A stretch of 19,344 nt of DNA from Burkholderiales bacterium (GTDB lineage: Bacteria > Pseudomonadota > Gammaproteobacteria > Burkholderiales > Burkholderiaceae_C). Shown piece by piece: positions 1-7,195 of the stretch. The notes under the pieces are model-generated. The model was not told the origin of the DNA. It saw only the letters and a program-made list of their open reading frames with translations, and searched no databases. Where the stretch lies: contig JAABPT010000309.1 in NCBI GenBank assembly GCA_011391855.1, forward strand, positions 1-19,344, read 5' to 3'. A program made the position numbers and the translations under genes. Each line of letters begins with the position of its first letter. The first letter of the stretch is position 1.

Positions 1-97
1 GGCGCGTATGCAGCGCGCACAGGCAGCAGCCGGGGTGGGTGGTGGCGGGGTCGATCATGGGGTCGGCGGCGATGGCGAGGACAGCGGGGGTGGACAT
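1..97 (-). CDS. 5' end of an unrecognised gene, cut by the window edge
   Basis: An open frame starts with ATG at 97 and stays open through 32 codons to the left edge. The visible protein begins MSTPAVLAIAADPMIDP and continues into a short cysteine cluster (CCLC) followed by a His. No family is recognised from so short a piece. No clear Shine-Dalgarno sequence precedes the ATG; codon 14 (position 58) is a second possible start. A TAGAAT box on the same strand at 144-139 lies about 40 bases upstream and could be its promoter, which argues for a real gene transcribed separately from hsdM. It could also be a chance open frame in GC-rich DNA. Confidence 0.4.
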   Translation of the reverse strand, partial: MSTPAVLAIAADPMIDPATTHPGCCLCALHTR

Positions 98-138
98 GGC
101 GCAATGGGACTGCGGCTGCGCCGAAGAGGTTCCGCGGC

Positions 139-151
139 ATTCTAGGCAGCG
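139..151 (-). promoter_or_regulatory. Candidate -10 promoter box (TAGAAT) with shared 13-base context
   Basis: On the minus strand the sequence reads CGCTGCCTAGAAT, with TAGAAT as a -10-like hexamer about 40 bases before the ATG at 97. The identical 13 bases occur just upstream of ampG (8787-8775). No good -35 hexamer is visible at the usual distance. Confidence 0.35.
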
Positions 152-180
152 GTCCCTGCAGCATGGACGGGTCGGCAACG

Positions 181-1665
181 TCAGTCGTTGCCGGTGGAGC
201 CCGAGGCCGTGCGCGGCAGGTTGGCCGCCACGTCCCTGAACGCGGCCAGCGCCGCTTCCAGGTGGTCGATGATTTCCTGCTGCAGCACGTCGGGCGGCGG
301 CAGGTCGGCCAGGTTGTCCAGGCTGTCGTCCTTCAGCCAGAACAGGTCCAGGCTCGCCTTGTCGCGCGCCACCAGTTCGTCGTAGGCAAAGAATCGAAAG
401 CGCTCGCTCGCCTGCCGCAGGTGGCGGTTGACCGGGTTGTAGCGGTCGACGAAATCGCGCAAGTCGTTGAAGGCCAGTGTGCGCGTCTTCAGCGTGAAGT
501 GCTTGTTGGTGCGCAGGTCGTAGAACCACACGCCTTTCGTCTGCACCGTGCCGTCCTTGGACCGCGCGTCGAAGAACACCACGTTGGCCTTTACGCCCTG
601 GGCGTAGAAGATGCCCGTGGGCAGGCGCAGGATGGTGTGCACGTCGCAGGTCTCCAGCCACCTGCGGCGGATCTTCTCGCCGGCACCGCCCTCGAACAGC
701 ACGTTGTCGGGCAGCACCACCGCCGCCTTGCCGTGGCTGCCCAGCATGCTGACGATGTGCTGCAGGAAGTTGAGCTGCTTGTTCGACGTGGTGGTCCAGA
801 AGTCGCGCCGCTCGTAGGTGAGCGACTCGCGGTCGTCCTCGCCCTCGGCGTTGGTGAAGGTCATGCTGCTCTTCTTGCCGAAGGGCGGATTGGCCAGCAC
901 ATAGTCGAAGCTGCGCGGCGGCTCGGTCAGCAGCGCGTCGGCGCGGGCGATCGTCGGTTCGCCCGCCATGTCGCCGATGTTGTGCAGGAACAGGTTCATC
1001 AGGCACAGCCGCCGCGTGCCGGGCACGATCTCGTTGCCGAAGAAGGTGCCGCTGCTCAGGAAGGCCGCCTGCCGCCGGTTCAGCGTCTGGCCGGGCCGCG
1101 TGAGCCAGTTGTAGGCGCCCAGGAAGAAGCCGCCTGTGCCGCAGGCCGGGTCGGCGATGGTCTTCATCGGTTCGGGCCGCACGCACTCCACCATGGCCTG
1201 GATCACCGCGCGTGGCGTGAAGTACTGGCCGGCGCCGCTCTTGGTGTCCTCGGCGTTCTTCTGCAGCAGGCCTTCGTAGAGGTCGCCCTTGGTGTCGGCG
1301 TCCATGCCCACCCAGCGTTCGGCGTCGATCATCTGCACCAGCCGCGCCAGCTTGGCCGGGTCCTGGATCTTGTTCTGCGCCTTGAAGAAGATGGCGCCCA
1401 GCATGCCGCCCTCGCTGCCCAGCCGGTGCAGCGTGGCCAGGTATTGCGCTTCCAACGGTTCGCCGGTCCTGTCGCGCAAAGCGGCCCAGTCGTGGCCGGC
1501 CGGCACCTGGGTGTTGCGGGCGTAGGGCGGCTCGGTGTACTCGTGCGCCATCTTCAGGAACAGCAAGTAGGTCAGCTGCTCCAGGTAGTCGCCGTAGCCG
1601 ACACCGTCGTCCTTCAGCGTGTGGCAGAAATTCCAGACCTTCTGGATCAGCGCGGAGGTGTTCAT
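181..1665 (-). CDS. hsdM: Type I restriction-modification system DNA methyltransferase subunit HsdM
   Basis: This 494-residue protein is the N6-adenine methyltransferase subunit of a type I restriction-modification complex. With HsdS it modifies the recognition site; with HsdR added the complex restricts unmodified DNA. Residues 1-135 match the helical HsdM N-terminal domain. The catalytic domain follows, with QYFTPR (147-152), the S-adenosylmethionine-binding motif DPACGTGGF (172-180) and the catalytic NPPF (259-262). All key motifs are intact and the length is normal. I chose the ATG at 1665 because the protein aligns from MNTSALIQKVWNFCHTL; the frame is open further upstream, but that part overlaps the YhcG gene and is not HsdM-like. 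The start lies only four bases after the YhcG stop, so the two are probably translated from one message. It is the last gene of the hsdR-to-hsdM cluster. Confidence 0.95.
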   Translation of the reverse strand: MNTSALIQKVWNFCHTLKDDGVGYGDYLEQLTYLLFLKMAHEYTEPPYARNTQVPAGHDWAALRDRTGEPLEAQYLATLHRLGSEGGMLGAIFFKAQNKIQDPAKLARLVQMIDAERWVGMDADTKGDLYEGLLQKNAEDTKSGAGQYFTPRAVIQAMVECVRPEPMKTIADPACGTGGFFLGAYNWLTRPGQTLNRRQAAFLSSGTFFGNEIVPGTRRLCLMNLFLHNIGDMAGEPTIARADALLTEPPRSFDYVLANPPFGKKSSMTFTNAEGEDDRESLTYERRDFWTTTSNKQLNFLQHIVSMLGSHGKAAVVLPDNVLFEGGAGEKIRRRWLETCDVHTILRLPTGIFYAQGVKANVVFFDARSKDGTVQTKGVWFYDLRTNKHFTLKTRTLAFNDLRDFVDRYNPVNRHLRQASERFRFFAYDELVARDKASLDLFWLKDDSLDNLADLPPPDVLQQEIIDHLEAALAAFRDVAANLPRTASGSTGND

Positions 1666-1669
1666 GGCC

Positions 1670-2755
1670 TCAATCGTTGTCGTCAGGCGGACGCGCGGGC
1701 AGGCGGGCCCGGGCAGCCAACAGAGCGCTCTTGATCTTTTGCTGGAACAGCGCACGCGGCGGCAATACGTTCAGGTACTCGGCCACATGGATGCCCGACT
1801 TGTCGAGTTCGAGCAGTTCGATCTGCTCCTGCTTCTTGCCGGTGCACAGGATGATGCCCAGCGGCGGCGCGTCGCCCGGCTCCTGGTCGTGGCGGGCCAG
1901 CCAGCGCAGGTAGAGCTCCATCTGCCCCTTGTACTCGGCGCGGAAGTCGCCCAGTTTGAGTTCGACCGCCACCAGCCGGCGCAGCTTGCGGTTGTAGAAC
2001 AGCAGGTCGATGTAGAAGTCGTCACCGTCGAGCTGGATGCGCCGCTGCCGCGCCACGAAACTGAAGCCGGCGCCCAGCTCCAGCAGGAACTGCTCCAGCT
2101 CGCGCAGGATGGCGTCCTCCACGTCCTTTTCCAGGTAGCGGTCACCCAGCTCCAGGAAGTCCAGCACGTAGGGGTCTTTCAGCAGCAGCGGCGGCTTGAT
2201 GTCGCCACGCGACCGCAGCGCATCCAGTTCCTCGCGGACCAGTGCCTCGGGCTGCCGGGACAATGCAGTGCGTTCGAACAGCAGCGAATCGATGCGCTCG
2301 CGCAGCGTGCGCACGCTCCAGCGCTCGATCCTGCACATCTGGGCATAGAAGTCGCGGGCCAGCGGTTCCTTGACCGTGATCAGCTCCTGGAAGTGGCTCC
2401 ATGCGAGCTGGCGGCCCAGGTCCAGCACCCCGGCCTCGTCGGGAAAGGTCTCGGCGAACTGCACCATCCGCCACAGGCTGCGCGCGCTGAAGCCGCGGCC
2501 GTAGCGCGGCATCAATTCTGCCGACAGCGTCGGCAGAATCTCCTGCCCGTAGGCGGCCCGGTCTTCACCCAGCACCTCGACACGGATGCGCTGGCCGATA
2601 CGCCAGTACAGCAGCGTCAACTCCATGTTGACTGCCTGCGCCGCGGTCTGGCGGGCATGCTCGATCAGGCGCTGCAGGTCGGACAGCAGCGTGGACGGAT
2701 CGGGCACCACGGCCTGCGCTGCCGCCGCGCGGGGTTCGGACTTGCGTTTGCTCAT
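1670..2755 (-). CDS. YhcG/DUF1016-family PD-(D/E)XK nuclease-like protein
   Basis: The 361-residue protein matches the YhcG (DUF1016) family. The N-terminal half (about 20-180) is the helical DUF1016 N domain, with typical stretches such as LLYWRIGQRI and AWSHFQELI. The C-terminal half (about 190-350) is a PD-(D/E)XK nuclease fold. FYIDLLFYN places the acidic residue at D250, VELKLGDF gives E265 and K267, and a Gln in the following KGQMELYL is in the usual place, so the nuclease centre looks intact. The ATG at 2755 overlaps the hsdS stop by four bases (ATGA) and hsdM follows four bases after its stop, so it is embedded in the restriction operon. Members of this family often occur in type I loci; their biochemical role is not settled. 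Here it could be an accessory nuclease or a DNA-end-binding helper, which is inference. Confidence 0.9.
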   Translation of the reverse strand: MSKRKSEPRAAAAQAVVPDPSTLLSDLQRLIEHARQTAAQAVNMELTLLYWRIGQRIRVEVLGEDRAAYGQEILPTLSAELMPRYGRGFSARSLWRMVQFAETFPDEAGVLDLGRQLAWSHFQELITVKEPLARDFYAQMCRIERWSVRTLRERIDSLLFERTALSRQPEALVREELDALRSRGDIKPPLLLKDPYVLDFLELGDRYLEKDVEDAILRELEQFLLELGAGFSFVARQRRIQLDGDDFYIDLLFYNRKLRRLVAVELKLGDFRAEYKGQMELYLRWLARHDQEPGDAPPLGIILCTGKKQEQIELLELDKSGIHVAEYLNVLPPRALFQQKIKSALLAARARLPARPPDDND

Positions 2756-3510
2756 GGGGCCACCTTTGACTTGCGCGGTCGGGGGCCTTTGAACGTTGCG
2801 GCCTGCACCGCGCGTTCGGCGCGGACGCGGGCCAACAGCGCGCTGGCCGGTTCGTCGGCCGGGACTTGCGGCACCAGCTGGCCGGCGAAGGCGGCCTTCA
2901 GCAAGGATTGCCGGTAGCGCTGCAGCTTCTCGCATGCAGCCTTCAGTTCGGCTGCAGCGGCGTCGAGGACGGAGTGAGTTTCTTCGACTTTGGCGACGAT
3001 CCGGGCCAGTTCGACGCGTGGAGGTAACGGCACCTGAATTTGGCCGATGCGCTCCTGCCCGATGTTGCGCATCGACTCCTGATTGCCGGATGCGAGCATC
3101 TCGATCTGCGCGCGCCCCGACTTGCTTCGCAGGAAATGAAGCACCCAGGTCTTCAATTCGTCAACTGCGAACTGAAAGCGAAGAATCTTGTCGCTCAGCA
3201 TCACTCGCTGCGTGACGTGACGGGCAATCACACAGGCACCCACCAGATCAATAGTGTTCGCACGGGAAAACAGGAAATCGCCGGGCCGAACGAAGATATC
3301 CGGATTCACGCGGTCAACATCCATGCAGGTCTTGCTTTCCCGCTCACGGTACTCGCCCCAGGAGACTGCGCTGACCTTCACGACGCCAACCTCATCGGCA
3401 TCCGGAGGGCGCTCCTCGCACTTGAAGCTCTTGCCGGTCTCTATGTGTGTCAAGAGTTCGGCAAGCGGCGTCACAACCCAGCCGGTGGGCAACTCATCGC
3501 GGGCACTCAA
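2752..3510 (-). CDS. hsdS: Half-length type I specificity subunit HsdS with one target recognition domain
   Basis: The 252-residue protein is the DNA-recognition subunit of the type I system, but only about half the usual 400-450 residues. It begins with the classical target recognition domain opening LPTGWVVTPLAELL (7-20) and has one recognition domain to about residue 165. A helical spacer follows (about 166-205, containing LQRYRQSLLKAAFAGQL), then the tail DEPASALLARVRAER typical of the C terminus of this family. The second recognition domain and its spacer are absent. The start is TTG at 3510, preceded by GGGGAG (3524-3519) with an eight-base gap. The frame remains open upstream to 4032, but that part lies over the toxin and antitoxin genes and has no HsdS similarity. 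The TTG lies inside a 28-base repeat copied from the hsdR 3' end. Either two copies dimerise to make a full specificity unit, or the gene is a decayed remnant; its clean frame favours the former. Confidence 0.85.
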   Translation of the reverse strand: MSARDELPTGWVVTPLAELLTHIETGKSFKCEERPPDADEVGVVKVSAVSWGEYRERESKTCMDVDRVNPDIFVRPGDFLFSRANTIDLVGACVIARHVTQRVMLSDKILRFQFAVDELKTWVLHFLRSKSGRAQIEMLASGNQESMRNIGQERIGQIQVPLPPRVELARIVAKVEETHSVLDAAAAELKAACEKLQRYRQSLLKAAFAGQLVPQVPADEPASALLARVRAERAVQAATFKGPRPRKSKVAP

Positions 3511-3532
3511 GCCACCAACTCCCCGTTCATCT
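3505..3532. repeat. Direct repeat flanking the toxin-antitoxin cassette, copy 1
   Basis: These 28 bases match 4268-4295 at 26 positions, in the same orientation. The first 19 bases (ACTCAAGCCACCAACTCCC) are identical, then CG replaces GA, then TTCATCT is shared. Read on the minus strand, this is the end of hsdR (MNRELVA and stop) with a Gly for Arg change, running directly into the TTG start of hsdS. Confidence 0.85.
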
Positions 3533-3590
3533 ACCCCACCACCGATCCCGGAACCGTGCTGATCACTCCGGTGTGCAACGTCGTCACGGT

Positions 3591-3944
3591 TCAGGCGCCG
3601 CTGCCGTCGTCGTTCAGCAGCGCCACCAATGCGGTGCAGACGCGCTGATGAATCTGCGGCGCCAACTCTCCGGCCGTGGCGCGGATCAGCGAGGCGTGGG
3701 CGGTGAACAGTTTGGCCGGACGGGCATAGCTGACGACCTGAAGGCCACCCTGCGTGAAGTCGGCGTCGGTGATCTCGACGGCCCGTGCATCGGCGTACGG
3801 CTTGCTGGTGATCTGGCACAGCAGCCAGTCGCCCCGGCCGGCATCTGCCAGCACCAGAGCCGGCCGGAGCTTCTGCGCTGACAGGTCGGAAAACGGAAAC
3901 GGCAGCAGCACCACGTGCCGCCGCGCCAGCGCCAGGTCGGTCAT
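3591..3944 (-). CDS. PemK/MazF-like type II toxin
   Basis: The 117-residue protein resembles the PemK/MazF family of toxin endoribonucleases, which cleave RNA when released from their antitoxin. The family signature is at the N terminus: VVLLPFPFSDLS (11-22), then KLRPALVLAD (25-34) and WLLCQITS (40-47). These are the strands that form the core of the fold. The length is typical. The ATG at 3944 overlaps the stop codon of the preceding antitoxin gene by four bases (ATGA), the classical coupling of antitoxin then toxin. The pair sits between hsdR and hsdS and is flanked by direct repeats. The target RNA and active-site identity cannot be judged from the sequence alone. Toxicity in this host is inferred from the family. 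Confidence 0.85.
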   Translation of the reverse strand: MTDLALARRHVVLLPFPFSDLSAQKLRPALVLADAGRGDWLLCQITSKPYADARAVEITDADFTQGGLQVVSYARPAKLFTAHASLIRATAGELAPQIHQRVCTALVALLNDDGSGA

Positions 3945-4183
3945 GCGCCTGGGGCTCCGCCGGCCGCCGACGCCAGCGCCGGCAGGTGGGCCCAGGCCGC
4001 ATCTTCCTCATCGCGCAGCCAGTCGGCGGCAAGGCTGGCTTCGCTCAGCGCGGCGCCACTGACCGCCTCGTCCAGAGCTTGGGTGAAGGTGACCAACACA
4101 TGCTGCGTGCCCTGCAGCCGGACCGGTTCCAGAAAGCGCAGCGCGCCATCGGCTTGCAGAACGGCTTCAACGGTGGTGAACAT
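3941..4183 (-). CDS. Probable antitoxin of the PemK-like toxin
   Basis: This 80-residue protein lies immediately before the toxin gene and overlaps it by four bases. Its first 35 residues (TTVEAVLQADGALRFLEPVRL, then QHVLVTF) have the two-strand pattern seen in small AbrB/DUF104-like antitoxins that dimerise and bind DNA. The C-terminal half is acidic and alanine-rich (ADWLRDEEDAAWAHL), consistent with the tail that wraps the toxin. The ATG at 4183 has AGGAG seven bases upstream. An inverted repeat that includes a -10-like box lies 35-48 bases upstream, suggesting the pair has its own autoregulated promoter. The assignment rests mainly on position and size; the exact antitoxin family is uncertain. 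Confidence 0.75.
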   Translation of the reverse strand: MFTTVEAVLQADGALRFLEPVRLQGTQHVLVTFTQALDEAVSGAALSEASLAADWLRDEEDAAWAHLPALASAAGGAPGA

Positions 4184-4217
4184 GGTGGCTCCTGAAGGGG
4201 CGGCTGGCCAAGTGAAG

Positions 4218-4231
4218 CGGGAATTATCCCG
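4218..4231 (-). promoter_or_regulatory. Candidate promoter/operator of the toxin-antitoxin pair
   Basis: The 14-base inverted repeat CGGGA-ATTA-TCCCG contains GATAAT on the minus strand (4228-4223), a good -10 hexamer about 40 bases before the antitoxin start. A symmetric site over the -10 box fits the autoregulation common in toxin-antitoxin operons. No clear -35 hexamer is seen. Confidence 0.4.
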
Positions 4232-4267
4232 TGGCAGCGGTGGTGTGCTGCGAAACGTCGGCGGCTA

Positions 4268-4295
4268 ACTCAAGCCACCAACTCCCGATTCATCT
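4268..4295. repeat. Direct repeat flanking the toxin-antitoxin cassette, copy 2 (hsdR 3' end)
   Basis: This copy contains the authentic last codons and stop of hsdR (stop at 4272-4270). It matches 3505-3532 at 26 of 28 positions. Beyond the repeat, similarity drops quickly on both sides. Confidence 0.85.
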
Positions 4296-7050
4296 CGTCC
4301 ATCACCCCGTCCAGCCCTTCCCCGAACAACCCCCAGGCCCGCTGCAGCCCGCCGCGCTTCGCAAACTCAGCATGGTCGAAGTCCTCGCGCGCCACGCTGC
4401 AACTGCTGGCGATGTGGTCCTTGATCAGCCGCAGCCACTCGGTCTGCTCGGACGTGAAGGCGGTGCCGCGCTGCGCGTTGTGGCGGAAGATCCAGGCCTG
4501 GAAGCGGCGGTCCACCTCGTCCTGGAACGGCCGCAATTCGCTGTCCAGCCCGACTGCGTAGCGCACCAATTGCACCAGGTCGGTCAGCTGGCGTTTGCTG
4601 CCCGCGCCGCTGACCTGGCCGCCCTGCACGCGCGCATACGCGGCCCACAGCTTGTCGGTGGTCAGCATCAGCGGCGGGCGCTTCAGCCGGTCGTGCAGGT
4701 CCTCGACCATCTCGAACGTGAGCGCGCGGCGCTGGTAGGGCTGGTCGTAGAAGAAGGCCAGCGCCGCGATCTCGTCCTTGTGCTGGGCGACGAAGTCGGC
4801 GAAACGCTTCACGTCGGACGCGGCCTGCTCGGCCAGCTTCTCGCTGTAACCCTGGTGCGTGACCTCGTCGAGGTTGATGTGGTCGATGACCTGTTCCATC
4901 TCGCGCCGGGCGCCTTCGATGGCGTCGCGCAGCTCGGGCCGGTCGAAGGGCGCACAGGCGGCGGCCACGCGGGCGGCGCGCGCTTCGGCCAGTTCGTCGG
5001 CGGTGAGCGTGTCCTCGCTGCGCGTGATGCCGCGCTCGCGGGTCGTGGCCAGCGCCGCTTCGGCGATGCGGTCCGGGTCCAGCGCGCCCAGCAGCGCGCG
5101 GCCCAGCACCTGCACCGGCACGCCGCGGGCAGCCTGCGCCACGCGGGCCTGGGCCGCCGGCTCCAGCGTCCGGGCCAGCCGCAGCAGACGGCTGGCCAGC
5201 GAGGTGACGGTGTCGTCGCCGCGGTGGCCCATCGCCACGCCCAGCAGCAGGTCCTTCAGCGGCACACCGGGCTTCTTCTCCAGCGGGCGGCTGTCGGTCT
5301 TCAGGCTCTTTTCCACGCCCACCGCGTCGATCAGCACGAAGCGGCTTTTCGCGCCCTCGGCGCTGGCCGACACGCGGCGCAGCGCGTCGGCGCCCAGGCT
5401 GCGCACGCCGCGGCCCTTCATCTGCTCGTAATAGCCGCGGCTGCGCACGTCGCGCATGAACAGCAGCACCTCGAGTGGCTTCACGTCGGTGCCGGTGGCG
5501 ATCATGTCCACGGTGACGGCAATGCGCGGGTGGAAATCGTTGCGGAAGCTGGCCAGCACGCCTTCGGCGTCCTTCTCGCCATAGGTCACCTTGCGGCAGA
5601 AGGCATTGCCCTGCGCGTAGACCTCGCGCACGGTCTGCACGATGTCGTCGGCGTGGCTGTCGGTCTTGGCGAAGATCAGCGTCTTGGGCGTTTCCTTGCG
5701 GTTCGGGAAGATCTCGGTCTCGACCGCCGTCTTCATGGCCTGGATCACCTTGCGGATCTGGCTGGTGTTGACCACCGAGCGGTCGAGCTCGCGGCCGGTG
5801 TAGGGCAGGTCTTCCTCGGTCTGGCGCCAGCGCTTGCTGCGCGTCTGCCGGTCGCGGTGATCGACCCAGGCGCGGGCCTCCAGCGTCTCACCCAGCGTGG
5901 TGATGCGGGTGACGATCTCGTAGACGTCGTAGCCCACGTTCACGCCGTCGGCCACCGACTGCTCGTAGCTGTATTCGGCAACGATGTTCTCGTTGAAGAA
6001 GCCGTAGGTGCGCTGGTCGGGCGTGGCGGTCAGGCCGATCAGGAAGGCGTCGAAATAGTCGAGCACCTGCTTCCACAGGTTGTAGATGCTGCGGTGGCAT
6101 TCGTCGATGACGATGAAGTCGAACCACTCCACCGGCACGGCCGGGTTGTAGCGCACAAGCTTGGCCTGGGCCGCGGCCTGCTGCACTTCGGCCAGCGGCG
6201 TGTCCTCGGCCGATTCGTCGATGGGCTCGCCCGAGAGCACCGAATACATGCGCTGGATGGTGGCGATGACCACCTGCGCGTGCGGGTCGATGGCCGGGCC
6301 GGCCAGGCGCTGCACGCCATACAGCTCGGTGAACTTGCGCAGGTCGTCGCCGGGCTGGTAGGCCATGAACTCCTGGTGCGCCTGCTTGCCCAGGTTGCGC
6401 GTGTCGACGAGGAACAGCACGCGCCTGGCGCCGCCGAACTTCAGCAGCCGGTAGACGGCGGTGATGGCGGTGAAGGTCTTGCCGGCACCGGTGGCCATGT
6501 GCACCAGCGAGCGCGGGCGGTTCTGGGCCAGCGAATGCTCCAGGGCGCTGACGGCGCTGACCTGGCAGTCGCGCAAGGCCTGCACGGGCAGCGGCGGCAG
6601 GCCGCCGGCCAGGCGGCCGCGCAGCGTGGTGGGCTGCGCCAGCCAAGTGGCCAGCCACTCGGGCCGGAAGAAGTAAAAGAGCTCGCGTGAGCGCGGCTGC
6701 GGATCCTGGCCGTCGGTGAAGCGGGTGATCCGGCCCGTGGCCTCAAACAGGAAGCGCTGCGGCTGGCCGCCCTGCTTCCATTTCAGCGTGGCGTTGGCGT
6801 AGCGCTCGGTCTGCGCTTCGTGCTCGGTGATGCGCTGGCCCTCTTCGTCGCGCTTGGCTTCGATCACGCCCACCGGTTCACGGTCGACCAGCAGCACGTA
6901 GTCGGCGGGGCCGGTGTCGGTGGGAAATTCGCGCACGGCCACGCCGCGGCCGGCGCCCGGGTTGAACTGCTTCATGTCCTGCAGCACCCAGCCCGCCCGG
7001 ACCAGGCGGCGGTCGATCTCGGCTCGGGCCTGGTCCTCGGGTCGGGTCAT
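4270..7050 (-). CDS. hsdR: Type I restriction enzyme R subunit HsdR (EcoEI type)
   Basis: The 926-residue protein is the motor and nuclease subunit that translocates and cuts unmodified DNA. An N-terminal PD-(D/E)XK nuclease is visible: ADYVLLVD with D50 before GVIEAK (E64, K66). The helicase motor follows, with Walker A ATGAGKT (186-192), DECH (316-319), GLTATP (339-344), ATGTDVKPLEV (518-528) and QMKGRG (543-548). The rest is the helical C-terminal region typical of EcoEI-type R subunits. All catalytic motifs are intact. The ATG at 7050 is supported by GGGAG just upstream and by the typical start MTRPEDQARAEIDRRL; the frame is open further upstream but unlike the family. Its last codons are duplicated near hsdS. 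The ancestral arrangement was probably hsdR stop overlapping the hsdS TTG start. Confidence 0.95.
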   Translation of the reverse strand: MTRPEDQARAEIDRRLVRAGWVLQDMKQFNPGAGRGVAVREFPTDTGPADYVLLVDREPVGVIEAKRDEEGQRITEHEAQTERYANATLKWKQGGQPQRFLFEATGRITRFTDGQDPQPRSRELFYFFRPEWLATWLAQPTTLRGRLAGGLPPLPVQALRDCQVSAVSALEHSLAQNRPRSLVHMATGAGKTFTAITAVYRLLKFGGARRVLFLVDTRNLGKQAHQEFMAYQPGDDLRKFTELYGVQRLAGPAIDPHAQVVIATIQRMYSVLSGEPIDESAEDTPLAEVQQAAAQAKLVRYNPAVPVEWFDFIVIDECHRSIYNLWKQVLDYFDAFLIGLTATPDQRTYGFFNENIVAEYSYEQSVADGVNVGYDVYEIVTRITTLGETLEARAWVDHRDRQTRSKRWRQTEEDLPYTGRELDRSVVNTSQIRKVIQAMKTAVETEIFPNRKETPKTLIFAKTDSHADDIVQTVREVYAQGNAFCRKVTYGEKDAEGVLASFRNDFHPRIAVTVDMIATGTDVKPLEVLLFMRDVRSRGYYEQMKGRGVRSLGADALRRVSASAEGAKSRFVLIDAVGVEKSLKTDSRPLEKKPGVPLKDLLLGVAMGHRGDDTVTSLASRLLRLARTLEPAAQARVAQAARGVPVQVLGRALLGALDPDRIAEAALATTRERGITRSEDTLTADELAEARAARVAAACAPFDRPELRDAIEGARREMEQVIDHINLDEVTHQGYSEKLAEQAASDVKRFADFVAQHKDEIAALAFFYDQPYQRRALTFEMVEDLHDRLKRPPLMLTTDKLWAAYARVQGGQVSGAGSKRQLTDLVQLVRYAVGLDSELRPFQDEVDRRFQAWIFRHNAQRGTAFTSEQTEWLRLIKDHIASSCSVAREDFDHAEFAKRGGLQRAWGLFGEGLDGVMDEMNRELVA

Positions 7051-7074
7051 GACACTCCCTGCGCTTGCGGTCGC

Positions 7075-7094
7075 GCGAAGCGCGGGCGCTTCGC
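7075..7094. other. Hairpin in the ampG-hsdR spacer
   Basis: GCGAAGCG-CGGG-CGCTTCGC forms a perfect eight-base-pair stem with a four-base loop, 25-45 bases before the hsdR start. There is no T-run, so it is at best a weak or Rho-assisted stop for ampG, or a leader structure of hsdR. Close by, the 13-base palindrome GCCGATTATCGGC (7113-7125) could be a protein-binding site. Confidence 0.35.
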
Positions 7095-7195
7095 CGCTGA
7101 CTCGCTGGCCGAGCCGATTATCGGCGGCGAAGGCGGCGCTTCGGCCCGCAGGAGTGCGCCAGTGCCACCCGCCGGGTCTGCGCCCCAACGGCCCG

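Noticed and set aside
163..1734. Plus-strand open frame of 523 codons opposite hsdM
   Set aside because: Same reason: antisense to an intact methyltransferase, low-complexity product.
3511..4032. N-terminal extension of hsdS up to an ATG at 4032
   Set aside because: This part lies over the toxin and antitoxin genes in another frame and does not resemble a recognition domain; a TTG with a good ribosome binding site at 3510 explains the start.
4231..6690. Plus-strand open frame of 819 codons opposite hsdR
   Set aside because: The product is rich in His, Gln, Val and Ala with no domain pattern, and lies antisense to a gene with complete helicase and nuclease motifs. It is a codon-bias shadow in GC-rich DNA.
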